Positions 16,669-24,479 are shown, counted from the first letter of the stretch. The stretch: DNA of 64,000 nucleotides from Halomonas sp. SpR8 (GCF_031010195.1 NZ_JAUAMC010000004.1:186001-250000); one strand, 5' to 3'. Notes: generated by a model from the letters alone, not told the origin. Numbers and translations are program-made.

Positions 16669-17661
16669 TTATCCGCCGAATAATTCACTAAAGCGCTGTT
16701 TAAGCTCGGCTTCCTGGGCCAGTGCCTGCTCGGTATCAACCGGCATCAATTGAATGCTATCGCGCTCGGGGAAACCTTCAGGAGGCGTGATGTCGTTGCG
16801 GGCAGGCAAGTACCCCTGCTGGCTGACTAAGTCCTGGCCCTGTGGGGAGAGTACAAAGTCGACAAACTTCTGTGCAGCAACAAGGTTCTCAGCATCCTGC
16901 ATAATGGCCACCGGCTCGGTGACCGCGCTCACGCCCTCTTCAGGAAATACGAATTCCACCGGCGAGCCTTTGGCGGCTTCACGAATGGGTAAAAAATCCA
17001 CCACGATGCCGTAAGGCTTGCTGCCTGCCGCGACGGCATTGAATACCCCGCCATTGCCGCCCTGGGCTTCGGTGTTATTGGCGTGTAGCGCTTCGTAGTA
17101 TTCGGTGCCTAGTTCGGGGTTGGCGCTAATGGCGGCCATGTGGATCAATGCTGCACCGGAGTAGAGCGGGCTGGGCATCGTCACCAGGCCTTCATAGTCA
17201 GGACCCAGCAGGTCTTGCCAGCTTTGCGGCTGATGCTCGGCGCCGGTGTTATAGACAATGCCCGTGGTGATCAGCTTGGTGCCGTAGTAGTAGCCTTCTG
17301 GGTCGTAAAGGTCAGCGTCATAGCCGCTGCGCTCAGCGCTTAAATAAGGCTGTAAGTGTCCCTCCTGCTTGAGCGACTCCATGGTCATACTGTCCGCAAT
17401 CAGCAGCACGTCGGGATTGCTTACCCCGGCCGCAAGCTCTGAGCGTAGACGCGTCATTAGCTGTGTCGTGCCGTCGCGAACCCACTCCACTTCGATATCG
17501 GGATTGGCTGCTTCAAAGGCGTCAACGGTTTGCTGTGCATCGCTATTAGGCTGGCTGGTGTAGAGCGTTAGCGTTTCGTTCGCCGCTACCTGAGCTGAAA
17601 GAGAAAAACTGGCTATCGCGACGGCAGTTGCAAGGGTAGATACCACGGGGTGCTTCAACAT
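16669..17661 (-). CDS. ABC importer substrate-binding protein (AfuA/2-aminoethylphosphonate-like class)
   Basis: 330 residues with a clear signal peptide (LATAVAIASFSLSAQVAA, cleavage near 27). The type II periplasmic fold shows LTLYTSQPNSDAQQTVDAFEAANP at the start and GIVVDFLPIREAAKGSPV plus FPEEGVSAVTEPVAI in the middle. These segments resemble binding proteins annotated for 2-aminoethylphosphonate or for sugar phosphates (AfuA), more than the Tyr-rich iron(III) proteins. First gene of an operon with a metallo-hydrolase and a phosphatase and divergent from a DeoR regulator, so a phosphorylated organic ligand is a better guess than iron. Confidence 0.82.
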   Translation of the reverse strand: MLKHPVVSTLATAVAIASFSLSAQVAANETLTLYTSQPNSDAQQTVDAFEAANPDIEVEWVRDGTTQLMTRLRSELAAGVSNPDVLLIADSMTMESLKQEGHLQPYLSAERSGYDADLYDPEGYYYGTKLITTGIVYNTGAEHQPQSWQDLLGPDYEGLVTMPSPLYSGAALIHMAAISANPELGTEYYEALHANNTEAQGGNGGVFNAVAAGSKPYGIVVDFLPIREAAKGSPVEFVFPEEGVSAVTEPVAIMQDAENLVAAQKFVDFVLSPQGQDLVSQQGYLPARNDITPPEGFPERDSIQLMPVDTEQALAQEAELKQRFSELFGG

Positions 17662-17696
17662 GAGTAAACCTCCAGTGAGTGAACTCCACCTAAGCT

Positions 17697-17726
17697 ACTG
17701 TCATCTGCTTACAACAAAATGACACT
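17697..17726. promoter_or_regulatory. Inverted repeat between ABC importer and DeoR genes
   Basis: ACTGTCAT (17697-17704) and ATGACACT (17719-17726) are inverted copies with one mismatch, 14 bases apart, in the divergent promoter region. The half-site CTGTCAT/GTGTCAT is also the Pho-box half-site, but here the copies are inverted and not 11-bp direct repeats, so a dimeric regulator is more likely than PhoB. Confidence 0.45.
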
Positions 17727-17729
17727 ATG

Positions 17730-17779
17730 CTTTCGTTCAACACTTTGTGGCTTTCGTATGCCGCATTTTTTGCTTTCGC
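17730..17779 (+). promoter_or_regulatory. Direct CTTTCG repeats, candidate DeoR operator array
   Basis: CTTTCGT at 17730-17736, CTTTCGT at 17751-17757 and CTTTCGC at 17773-17779 recur every 21-22 bp, two DNA turns, with a degenerate CTTTGTG at 17743. DeoR-family repressors such as AgaR recognise TTTCG-rich direct repeats. The array ends 16 bases before the regulator start, so it probably mediates autoregulation and control of the divergent importer operon. Confidence 0.55.
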
Positions 17780-17795
17780 TGTGCTGAGAGGGGCT

Positions 17796-18548
17796 ATGCG
17801 CCAGTTCGAACGTCGACAACTGCTTTTGCAGCGAATCCACGCTGAGGGACGCCAAGCGGTAGAGAATTTGGCGGGCGAGTTTGGTGTTTCTGTGCAAACA
17901 CTGCGTGGGGATATTCGCCACTTAGCCGATAAAGGGCTGGTGCTGCGCCGTCAAGGCGAGGTACTGCCGTTTCCCGAGCAGGAAAATATCGGCTACGACC
18001 AGCGTCAGATCGTTAATGTGGCGGGTAAACGCCAGATTGCAGCGCGGGCAGCAAGCCTAGTGCAGGATCATCAAGCGCTATTTCTGGGTACGGGCACCAC
18101 GGTTGAGCAACTGGCCGATGCGCTAAGCGAGAAGCAAGGCTTGCATATCATGACCAATAATCTGCATGCGCTGATTAAGCTGTGCCAGCTTAAGTGTGAG
18201 TTAGTGGTGGCGGGTGGTCGCGTACGTCGGCGCGACCAGGACGTGATCGGCGGCGATGCTTGGCGCTTTTTCCAACGCTACCGTGCTGACGTGGGGATTG
18301 TGTCGGTGGGGGGAATGGATAGCCATGGTCAGCTTTATGACTACAACGACGATGAAGTGATGGCCCGGGAGGCGCTGTTGGCCCATGCCGGTTATCGAGT
18401 GCTGGTGCTGGATAAAACCAAGTTCGACCTGCCACTGCGCTGCGCTGCAGGACAACTAGGGGATTATGATGCCGTGGTGACCGATGTGCCGCTACCCGAC
18501 AGACTACGCAGCCCGCTGGCTGCCCAAGGCGTTCGGTTTGTGGGGTAA
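17796..18548 (+). CDS. DeoR-family transcriptional regulator
   Basis: 250 residues from the ATG at 17796. An in-frame ATG 23 codons earlier is rejected because it runs through the CTTTCG repeat array and adds a hydrophobic stretch foreign to the family; AGGGG precedes the chosen start. Helix-turn-helix at about 1-55 (RRQLLLQRIHAEGRQAVENLA then VSVQTLRGDIRHLADKGLV). The sugar-phosphate isomerase-like sensor domain has FLGTGTTVEQLADAL, IMTNNLHAL, VVAGGRVRRRDQDVIG and VLDKTKFD. DeoR proteins sense phosphorylated sugars or related intermediates, which supports a phosphorylated substrate for the divergent operon. Confidence 0.88.
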   Translation: MRQFERRQLLLQRIHAEGRQAVENLAGEFGVSVQTLRGDIRHLADKGLVLRRQGEVLPFPEQENIGYDQRQIVNVAGKRQIAARAASLVQDHQALFLGTGTTVEQLADALSEKQGLHIMTNNLHALIKLCQLKCELVVAGGRVRRRDQDVIGGDAWRFFQRYRADVGIVSVGGMDSHGQLYDYNDDEVMAREALLAHAGYRVLVLDKTKFDLPLRCAAGQLGDYDAVVTDVPLPDRLRSPLAAQGVRFVG

Positions 18549-18603
18549 AGGTTCGCTACTGCTATGCTTAGAGATGATTACTGGTGTAGCGAGGGAAACA
18601 ATC

Positions 18604-18870
18604 ATGGCAGGCGGATGGGCAAAAGATGGCGCTGAACAAGAGCAGATGGAGAGCACGCTGGAAGATGCGGTGCAGCGTGCTCGTAGCCAGTTGCCCCGTG
18701 GTGAGAGTCTTGACGTTTGTGAAGAGTGTGGCGACCCTATTCCCGAAGCGCGCCGCAAGGCGATTCCGGGCGTACGGCTGTGTGTAGTTTGTCAGCAGGA
18801 GCTGGACAAAAAGCAGTCGGCCTTTAGTGGCTATAACCGTCGTGGTAGTAAAGACAGCCAACTGCGCTGA
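18604..18870 (+). CDS. ybiI: DksA/TraR-type C4 zinc-finger protein, YbiI family
   Basis: 88 residues. Nearly the whole protein follows E. coli YbiI: MAGGWAKDGAEQEQMESTLE at the start, PRGESLDVCEECG with PIPEARRKAIPGVRLC and VVC for the four zinc Cys, and the ending YNRRGSKDSQLR. The ATG at 18604 is chosen because it aligns with YbiI and has GAGGGA upstream; the longer open frame starting inside the DeoR gene is not used. YbiI-like proteins are short DksA relatives lacking the coiled coil; their role is unclear, possibly RNA polymerase binding. It stands alone between unrelated genes. Confidence 0.88.
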   Translation: MAGGWAKDGAEQEQMESTLEDAVQRARSQLPRGESLDVCEECGDPIPEARRKAIPGVRLCVVCQQELDKKQSAFSGYNRRGSKDSQLR

Positions 18871-18921
18871 ACGTGGCTTTCTAGGCGTCGTGGTCGATGT
18901 CCGGTAGCTGCTTGAAATAGA

Positions 18922-19008
18922 ATAGCGGTGAAGACGAATCAGCAGTTGGATGCTGCCAATCACAAACACCCATACGCCGACGGTGGGATACCAGTCTAAT
19001 AGTTGCGA
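18922..19008 (-). pseudogene. Possible remnant of a YrhK-like small membrane protein
   Basis: On the minus strand the frame after a stop at 19009-19011 reads a hydrophobic piece (WYPTVGVWVFVIGSIQLLIR) that resembles the second membrane helix of YrhK-domain proteins. No start codon or first helix precedes it, and the frame runs on into antisense of ybiI. It may be the 3' part of a decayed gene. Confidence is low because the match is short. Confidence 0.3.
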
Positions 19009-19053
19009 TCATCAGGCTAGCCCTACCCTTAATTGTTTTGTGAGGAATGACTT

Positions 19054-20316
19054 TTGGAGACGGATCAACATTACCGTGCGCTCAGCGTCGACACCCTATC
19101 CCAGCGGCTTGGTGGTGTTGAGGCGGTGGCTAGTCGAGTGGGCGGTGAGCCCGCCAGTTGGGAAATTCGCGAGGTGGGAGACGGCAACCTTAACTTGGTG
19201 TTTATTGTCTCCGGCAGCCACGGATGCGTAGTGGTAAAACAGGCGCTTCCCTACGTACGGATGGTAGGGGAGAGCTGGCCGCTACCGGTCTATCGCGCCC
19301 ACTTTGAATACTACGCCCTGGTTCGCCAAGCCAAGCGCGCGCCGTGCATTGCTCCTGAGGTGTACTACTTCGACAAACCCCAGGCGCTGTTTGTGATGGA
19401 GTATCTACACCCCCACACGATTTTGCGCCGCAAGCTCATTAACGGCGAGGAAGTCACTCAGCTTGGCGAAACCATCGGCCAGTTCTGTGCACGCACGGCG
19501 TTCCGTGGCTCAGAGCTTTCGCTAAGTAGTCCAGAGAAGAAGCAAGATGTGGGGCTTTTCTCGGGCAATGTAGCCATTCCTGCCATCACCGAAGCATTGG
19601 TGTTTACCGACCCCTATTACGGCGCTGAAATGAACCACCACACCCCGGAGCTTTCGCCGGTGGTGGATGAGTTGCGCCGTAATGTGCGGCTAAAAGCCAA
19701 AGTACAGCGGCTGTTGATGAAGTTCACTGCAAACACCGAGACCATGCTCCACGGTGATCTGCACTCTGGTTCCATCATGGCCACCGATACGGAAGTGCGG
19801 GTTATTGACCCGGAGTTTTCTCAGTACGGGCCGATGGCTTTTGACCTGGGTATGGCGGTGGCCAACTTCCTGATGGCCTACTTCAGCCAGCCCGCTCATC
19901 GCCAGGAAGATGCGCTTGAGGATTATCAGGCGTGGATACTGAGAGTGATTGAAGCGTGCTTTACCCGTTTTGACGCCGAATTCCGACATCTGTGGCAAAC
20001 CGAACGGACGGGTATTCTGTTCCCGAAAGCTCTGTTTGAAGAGCAGGGAAATAGCGCGGACGATGCCTGCGATGCATTGCTTGAGGAGATCCGACTGGAT
20101 GCCCTGGCCTACTGCGGCATTGAAATGCACCGCCGGGTTTTATCGCTGGCTCACAACGCCGACTTTGAAGAAATCGAAGACACCGCGCTGCGCGCCAAGC
20201 TTGAAGCGCGTAACGTGCTGATGGGGCAAGCGCTGATTATGGAACCGGAGACTTATAGCGATCTTACCGCACTAGCGGATCTCGCCAAGGCGTATAACCA
20301 GCAAGCGGTGTTGTAA
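19054..20316 (+). CDS. mtnK: 5-methylthioribose kinase
   Basis: 420 residues. It phosphorylates 5-methylthioribose to its 1-phosphate in methionine salvage. Start codon is TTG at 19054 with GAGGAA six bases upstream. The protein-kinase-like fold shows GDGNLNLVFIVSG (nucleotide loop), VVKQALPYVR, VMEYL, the catalytic HGDLHSGSIM (about 231) and VIDPEFSQYGPMAFDLG (metal-binding Asp). Length fits MtnK (about 400). It faces mtnD-mtnC-mtnB, with a strong hairpin between the 3' ends. Confidence 0.9.
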   Translation: METDQHYRALSVDTLSQRLGGVEAVASRVGGEPASWEIREVGDGNLNLVFIVSGSHGCVVVKQALPYVRMVGESWPLPVYRAHFEYYALVRQAKRAPCIAPEVYYFDKPQALFVMEYLHPHTILRRKLINGEEVTQLGETIGQFCARTAFRGSELSLSSPEKKQDVGLFSGNVAIPAITEALVFTDPYYGAEMNHHTPELSPVVDELRRNVRLKAKVQRLLMKFTANTETMLHGDLHSGSIMATDTEVRVIDPEFSQYGPMAFDLGMAVANFLMAYFSQPAHRQEDALEDYQAWILRVIEACFTRFDAEFRHLWQTERTGILFPKALFEEQGNSADDACDALLEEIRLDALAYCGIEMHRRVLSLAHNADFEEIEDTALRAKLEARNVLMGQALIMEPETYSDLTALADLAKAYNQQAVL

Positions 20317-20328
20317 GAGTCCAATAAA

Positions 20329-20367
20329 GGAGGCAGCGTTAGCGCTTCGCACGCTAACGCTGCCTCC
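20329..20367. terminator. Terminator hairpin between convergent mtnK and mtnD
   Basis: GGAGGCAGCGTTAGCG (20329-20344) and its exact complement (20352-20367) form a 16-bp stem with a 7-base loop. On the minus strand it is followed by TTTATT, so it ends the mtnB-mtnC-mtnD transcript; on the plus strand no T run follows. Confidence 0.82.
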
Positions 20368-20401
20368 AACAATTAACAACTTACGATTCACCATTCACAT
20401 C

Positions 20402-20950
20402 TTACAACTGATCCAAACGATCAAACTTCCCGGCGATATCGCTTTCTGTCCAATGCGGCACCCAGCCTTCCACGTTGTCGAAGAAGCGCAGCGCGGTGAA
20501 TTCCGGTGCTGGGCCCATATCGAACCAGTGGGGCGTATTGGCAGGCACGCTGATCAGGTCATTGCGGGTACACAGCACCTGATACACCTTGTCTTCGATA
20601 TGCAGGCAGAATAGCCCCTGACCTTTAACGAAGAAGCGCACTTCATCTTCATGGTGACGGTGTTCGTTCAAAAACTTCTGCCGCATCGCGTCTTTTTCCG
20701 GGTGCGTGGGCACCATATGCAGCACGTCGACGGTTTGATAGCCGCCCTTGGCTTTTACTCGGTCAATATCTTGCTGGTAAAGCGCCAGAATGTCTTCCTG
20801 GGTGGCATCGTCGGCAATTTCGCCCGGTGCTGCCCAACGCTCAAACACTACGCCGACCTTGTTGAGCTCGGCGGCAATCTGCTCGCCGTCGGAGATGTCC
20901 ATTAGGGCATCGTTAGGGTTCTGATCAGCAAAGACTTTCAGTTGCGACAT
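20402..20950 (-). CDS. mtnD: Acireductone dioxygenase (ARD)
   Basis: 182 residues, cupin fold. It cleaves the acireductone of methionine salvage to 4-methylthio-2-oxobutanoate and formate (Fe form) or to an off-pathway product (Ni form). Metal ligands are in EHRHHEDEVRFFVKG (His, His, Glu) and NTPHWFDMG (His). Full length. It is the last of three co-directional genes (mtnB, mtnC, mtnD), 11 bases after mtnC. Confidence 0.93.
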   Translation of the reverse strand: MSQLKVFADQNPNDALMDISDGEQIAAELNKVGVVFERWAAPGEIADDATQEDILALYQQDIDRVKAKGGYQTVDVLHMVPTHPEKDAMRQKFLNEHRHHEDEVRFFVKGQGLFCLHIEDKVYQVLCTRNDLISVPANTPHWFDMGPAPEFTALRFFDNVEGWVPHWTESDIAGKFDRLDQL

Positions 20951-20961
20951 CGTAGACTCTC

Positions 20962-21648
20962 CTAAAAGGCAATTTCATCAAAGCGAGTAACACAAGCATG
21001 GGTATTGCCCGCCTGAGTCCCTTCGCGCACCAACTGCAGGGTTCGCATGCCTGCCTGTTTGGCGGCGTCCAACTCTTCGACCACATCCGACAAGAACAGC
21101 ACTGCCTCCGCAGGTAGATCAAGCTCAGCGATAATCCGCTGATAGGCACTAGCCTCGCGTTTATGACCAATATGGGTATCAAAGTAGCCACTAAACAGCG
21201 TGGTCAGGTCGCCCTCATCGCTATAGCCGAACAGCAACTTCTGCGCCTGAACAGAGCCTGACGAGTAAACGTAGAGCGCTTTGCCTGAATCTTTCCACTG
21301 GCGCAGGGTGGGGGCCACGTCGCTATACAAATGCCCTGTAAAATCACCGCGTTGGTAGCCATCCGCCCACACCATCCCCTGCAAGGCTTTTAATGGGGTG
21401 ACTTTTTGGTCGGTCTCGATCCAGTGCAGTAGCTGGGCAATGACGGCGTCCAGCGAGGCATCAGGCTGCCCCATTTCACGGCGCACGGCGTTGATCTGCT
21501 CGACAACCGCGGGTGTGTCTGCATTCGCGCGTAGAAAGTCGGGCAGCTTGGCCTGAGCGTAGGGAAACAGCACCTTATGTACGAAGTTAATATCCGTGGT
21601 GGTGCCTTCGATATCGGTTACAACGGCGCGAACAGCTGGGTTACTCAT
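20962..21648 (-). CDS. mtnC: Enolase-phosphatase (2,3-diketo-5-methylthiopentyl-1-phosphate)
   Basis: 228 residues, HAD family. It enolises and dephosphorylates the diketone intermediate of methionine salvage to acireductone. Motif I is VVTDIEGTTTDINFVHK with the two catalytic Asp/Glu positions typical of E1/MtnC; YSSGSVQAQKLLFGYS and HIGHKREASAYQRI follow, and LFLSDVVEELDAAKQAG is motif IV. The start overlaps mtnB by four bases (ATGA). Confidence 0.93.
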   Translation of the reverse strand: MSNPAVRAVVTDIEGTTTDINFVHKVLFPYAQAKLPDFLRANADTPAVVEQINAVRREMGQPDASLDAVIAQLLHWIETDQKVTPLKALQGMVWADGYQRGDFTGHLYSDVAPTLRQWKDSGKALYVYSSGSVQAQKLLFGYSDEGDLTTLFSGYFDTHIGHKREASAYQRIIAELDLPAEAVLFLSDVVEELDAAKQAGMRTLQLVREGTQAGNTHACVTRFDEIAF

Positions 21649-22235
21649 TTAGACCACCGGTTCTCTTCAAGTACACAGGACAGTAAAAATTCAATGGCTT
21701 CCAAGTGCCGACAGCAACTAGCGATGCTATCGCCCACGGCATAAATACCGTGCCCCGCCACCAAAAAGCCCCAGGGCATCGGCCAACCGCTGCGTACATG
21801 CCTGGCAAGCTCCTCCATATCCTGCTCATTCGGCACGACGGGTAGGCGAATAGTCGCATCATGGGTCACGTTGCCCTGCAGGGCTTTTTGCATCTCGAAG
21901 CCGCTTAACTCAATGCCGTTTGGAAAGCGCCGCGACAGCACAGTGCTTGCTAGGGTATGGGTATGCAGCACGCAGTTGATGGTCGGGTCTAGCCGATAAA
22001 GCGCAGCGTGAAGATCACTTTCTGCGCTCGGCTTACCGTCGCCGGATAGTACTCGGCCATCCAGATCGCATAGCAGTAGGTCATCGGCCTGAATACGGGT
22101 TTTATCCCGGCCAGAAGCGGTGACCCAATACCCCGCCTCTGTGCGCGCAGAAAAGTTGCCGCCAGTGGCGGGTGTCCAGCCTTGCTGCGCCGCCCATGAA
22201 ATGGCGGCCAGCAGTTCAGTTTGTAGCGTCATCAT
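21645..22235 (-). CDS. mtnB: Methylthioribulose-1-phosphate dehydratase
   Basis: 196 residues, class II aldolase fold. It dehydrates methylthioribulose 1-phosphate to the diketone used by MtnC. The zinc ligands sit in LHTHTLAST (about 100), with ATGGNFSART near residue 23 and GFLVAGHGIYAVGDS near 155. First gene of the mtnBCD unit. Its promoter is shared in the 126-bp divergent space with mtnA; TGATAAGC occurs there twice (22275-22282 and 22291-22298). Confidence 0.92.
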   Translation of the reverse strand: MMTLQTELLAAISWAAQQGWTPATGGNFSARTEAGYWVTASGRDKTRIQADDLLLCDLDGRVLSGDGKPSAESDLHAALYRLDPTINCVLHTHTLASTVLSRRFPNGIELSGFEMQKALQGNVTHDATIRLPVVPNEQDMEELARHVRSGWPMPWGFLVAGHGIYAVGDSIASCCRHLEAIEFLLSCVLEENRWSK

Positions 22236-22361
22236 CGGATCTGCGTCGCCTCATCTAGTAGCAGCCATTCTATATGATAAGCTTCGCGCCTGATAAGCCG
22301 CGCTGTTGTTCAGTTAGTCAAGTTCTGCCAGTCCAGTCCAAGTGCTCAAGGAGTTCATCGA

Positions 22362-23381
22362 ATGCCTCAACTTCAATCACGCAGTTTGCGGGTCTATGCC
22401 GACCACCTTGAGTATTTGGATCAAACCCAACTGCCCCAGGCGGAGCAGTGGGTACGCTGTGACTCGCCTGAAGACTGGCAGGTTGCGGTTAAAAGTTTAG
22501 CTATTCGCGGTGCACCGCTGATTGGCTTGAGCGCAGCCTTTGTGCTGGCGCAGTATGCCGCCCGACATCCAGACGGTGATTGGCAGTTGGTAAGCGATCG
22601 CTTGCGCGCTACACGCCCCACAGCGGTAAACCTAATGTACTGCCTGGATGCCATGGAAGCCTGCTTTGAGCAAGGCGCCGGCGCCCTGGCCGAACGTGCC
22701 GCTGCACTGTTTGCTGAAGACCGGGCGCTGTGCCAGCAAATGGCCGAGCGTGGCGCTGATTTGTTGAAAACAGGCGACCGTGTGCTGACCCACTGCAACA
22801 CCGGAGCGCTGGCCACCGCGGGTGTAGGCACAGCGATTGGCGCGCTGGCAGTGGCCAAGCAGCGTGGTATCGATCTGCATGTGTATGTGGATGAAACCCG
22901 CCCGCTACTGCAGGGGGGCCGTTTAACCGCCTGGGAAATGGCTGATTTAGGCATCCCCTATCAACTGATTGCTGACAGCATGGCCGCCAGCCTCATGGCG
23001 GCGGGCAAGGTAGATAAAGTCATGGTGGGCGCTGACCGCATCTGCGCCAACGGCGACTTTGCCAATAAAGTGGGCACTTACATGCTGGCGGTGATCGCTC
23101 ACTACCATCAGGTACCGTTCTATGTAGTGGCTCCTTACACCACGGTTGATCCCGCCTGTGCCACCGGCGCGGATATTCCCATCGAGCAGCGTGACAGCGC
23201 CGAAATACGCGGTGTCTCGGGTGCCTTTGGCGACGTAGTGTGGGCGCCCAGCGATGCTCCCGTATGGAACCCGGCGTTTGATGTCACCCCTGCCAAGCTC
23301 GTTACCGCTTGGATTTTAGACACCGGCGTATTCGATGCTGCGGCCATTGCTCGGGGAGAGCATTGTCAGGGTAGGGGCTAG
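22362..23381 (+). CDS. mtnA: Methylthioribose-1-phosphate isomerase
   Basis: 339 residues. It converts methylthioribose 1-phosphate to methylthioribulose 1-phosphate. The catalytic Cys is in HCNTGALATAGVGTAIG (about 146), the sugar-phosphate site in VDETRPLLQGGRLTAWEM, and the catalytic Asp in VGADRICANGDFANKVGTY. AAGGAG eight bases before the ATG. It diverges from mtnB. The last pathway aminotransferase (MtnE) and MTA-cleaving enzyme (MtnP or MtnN) are not in the window. Confidence 0.93.
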   Translation: MPQLQSRSLRVYADHLEYLDQTQLPQAEQWVRCDSPEDWQVAVKSLAIRGAPLIGLSAAFVLAQYAARHPDGDWQLVSDRLRATRPTAVNLMYCLDAMEACFEQGAGALAERAAALFAEDRALCQQMAERGADLLKTGDRVLTHCNTGALATAGVGTAIGALAVAKQRGIDLHVYVDETRPLLQGGRLTAWEMADLGIPYQLIADSMAASLMAAGKVDKVMVGADRICANGDFANKVGTYMLAVIAHYHQVPFYVVAPYTTVDPACATGADIPIEQRDSAEIRGVSGAFGDVVWAPSDAPVWNPAFDVTPAKLVTAWILDTGVFDAAAIARGEHCQGRG

Positions 23382-23389
23382 CGGAATCG

Positions 23390-24070
23390 TTAACCCAATA
23401 GCGTTAGCTCATAGATATGGCGGATGCGTTGACCATCCCAGTCATAGCCGAGATGACGCCCTTGCCGTGTTGCGGAGAGCGCGGGTGGCCGTAATACAGC
23501 GGCACACTCGCCATCCGGGTCTCGAACGCTGGGGTAAACGATGCCATCCGTCTGCTCCTCCCACGCCTTTCTACCCAAGGTTTGCCCGGCTGCCCAGCTA
23601 TCCGGATCGAGAAGCGCTTGGGCAGCATTCTGTCTTCGTAAATCAATCAGTTGGCCCGTTAGATCCGACAGATAAACACGCTGCTGAAGCATCATGGGCG
23701 GCTCGTTTGACTCCCCCATAAAGCGCTCTGCGTGGTACACAGTTTCAGCAATGGCCGTGGCTTCGGTTAACGCGCAGTAGTAGGCGCCAAAGGTGCCATC
23801 GCTAAAACGTGAGCCGGTCGCAGGGAAGTGGCAAAAGGCCGCCATGACGGGAGTCCATCCAGGCCCGTAGCGGCGGTCTCCGTCGCGAACCAGATGGATC
23901 GCGCCCGCTTCTTCACGAAGCCTAGCCGAGGTCTCGCCTTCCAGTTCATTGAGTAATTCCCAGTCATCAGCATTGCTATTGACGCCTTCGAATAAATCAA
24001 TGGGAGGGAAGCGCGAGGGAATAACCCGATAACTGGGTCGCCAAGTGACGTTGCTTAGCGGGAACGTCAT
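23390..24070 (-). CDS. RES-domain toxin (NAD+ phosphorylase family)
   Basis: 226 residues. RES toxins deplete NAD+. The conserved Arg lies in the N-terminal WRPSYRVIPSRFPP region or in GSRFSDG; the conserved Glu is in YYCALTEATAIAETVYHAERF (about 100), and the Ser is in VYPSVRDPDGECAAVLRP near 185. It ends with the usual short beta strands. The gene overlaps its antitoxin by four bases and converges on mtnA with eight bases between. The domain appears complete, so the toxin is probably active. Confidence 0.85.
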   Translation of the reverse strand: MTFPLSNVTWRPSYRVIPSRFPPIDLFEGVNSNADDWELLNELEGETSARLREEAGAIHLVRDGDRRYGPGWTPVMAAFCHFPATGSRFSDGTFGAYYCALTEATAIAETVYHAERFMGESNEPPMMLQQRVYLSDLTGQLIDLRRQNAAQALLDPDSWAAGQTLGRKAWEEQTDGIVYPSVRDPDGECAAVLRPPALSATRQGRHLGYDWDGQRIRHIYELTLLG

Positions 24071-24468
24071 GCATGGCCCCCACCACGCGCGGCATCCAAA
24101 TGTTGGCGAACAACGTAGAGGTCGGAGACCTGACCATTTAACAGACGTTCCATTGGCGAGTGGCCGGCAAAAAGAGGGTTGCGGTTGGCTCGCTGCAGCC
24201 AGCTGTTAGCGGCTTCTTTACTGGGCAACAGTATATGCAGCGCTTTATAGATGCCGAGAATCAACGACATCCGTTCCAAGTGATTAGCATCAAGCCTCGC
24301 CTGCTCAGGCGACTGCTTCCAGCGGCGGTAGGTGGAGTCCGGTACCCCTAACAACAGCGCGGCCTCGCTCTCTTTCAATCCCCAAGCGTGGGAAATATTG
24401 GGGTAGGTGCGCATTGCTGCAGCCCCCATTTCGCGGCGTTTGTCGGCTGTTTTATGCTGAATGGACAT
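24067..24468 (-). CDS. Xre/MbcA/ParS-type antitoxin of the RES pair
   Basis: 133 residues. An N-terminal helix-turn-helix (LKESEAALLLGVPDSTYRRWK, about 30-50) is followed by the toxin-binding DUF2384 domain with LERMSLILGIYKALHILLP, WLQRANRNPLFAGHSPMERLLNG. The antitoxin gene comes first and is four bases overlapped by the toxin gene, the standard order. GGAGAA precedes the ATG. An imperfect palindrome just upstream (24480-24509) is the likely autoregulatory operator. Confidence 0.87.
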   Translation of the reverse strand: MSIQHKTADKRREMGAAAMRTYPNISHAWGLKESEAALLLGVPDSTYRRWKQSPEQARLDANHLERMSLILGIYKALHILLPSKEAANSWLQRANRNPLFAGHSPMERLLNGQVSDLYVVRQHLDAARGGGHA

Positions 24469-24479
24469 ATAGCTTTCTC

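Noticed and set aside
13890..17661. Iron(III) importer assignment for the AfuA-like ABC genes
   Set aside because: The ATPase and permease fit, but the binding protein resembles phosphonate/sugar-phosphate proteins and the operon encodes two hydrolases and has a DeoR regulator; I keep iron only as an alternative.
17727..17795. Upstream ATG of the DeoR frame as start
   Set aside because: The extension covers the CTTTCG operator-like array and is hydrophobic, unlike DeoR N-termini.
22236..22361. SAM riboswitch or MetJ boxes before mtnA or mtnB
   Set aside because: The 126-bp spacer is too short for two leaders, and I see neither SAM-riboswitch helices nor AGACGTCT-type repeats.
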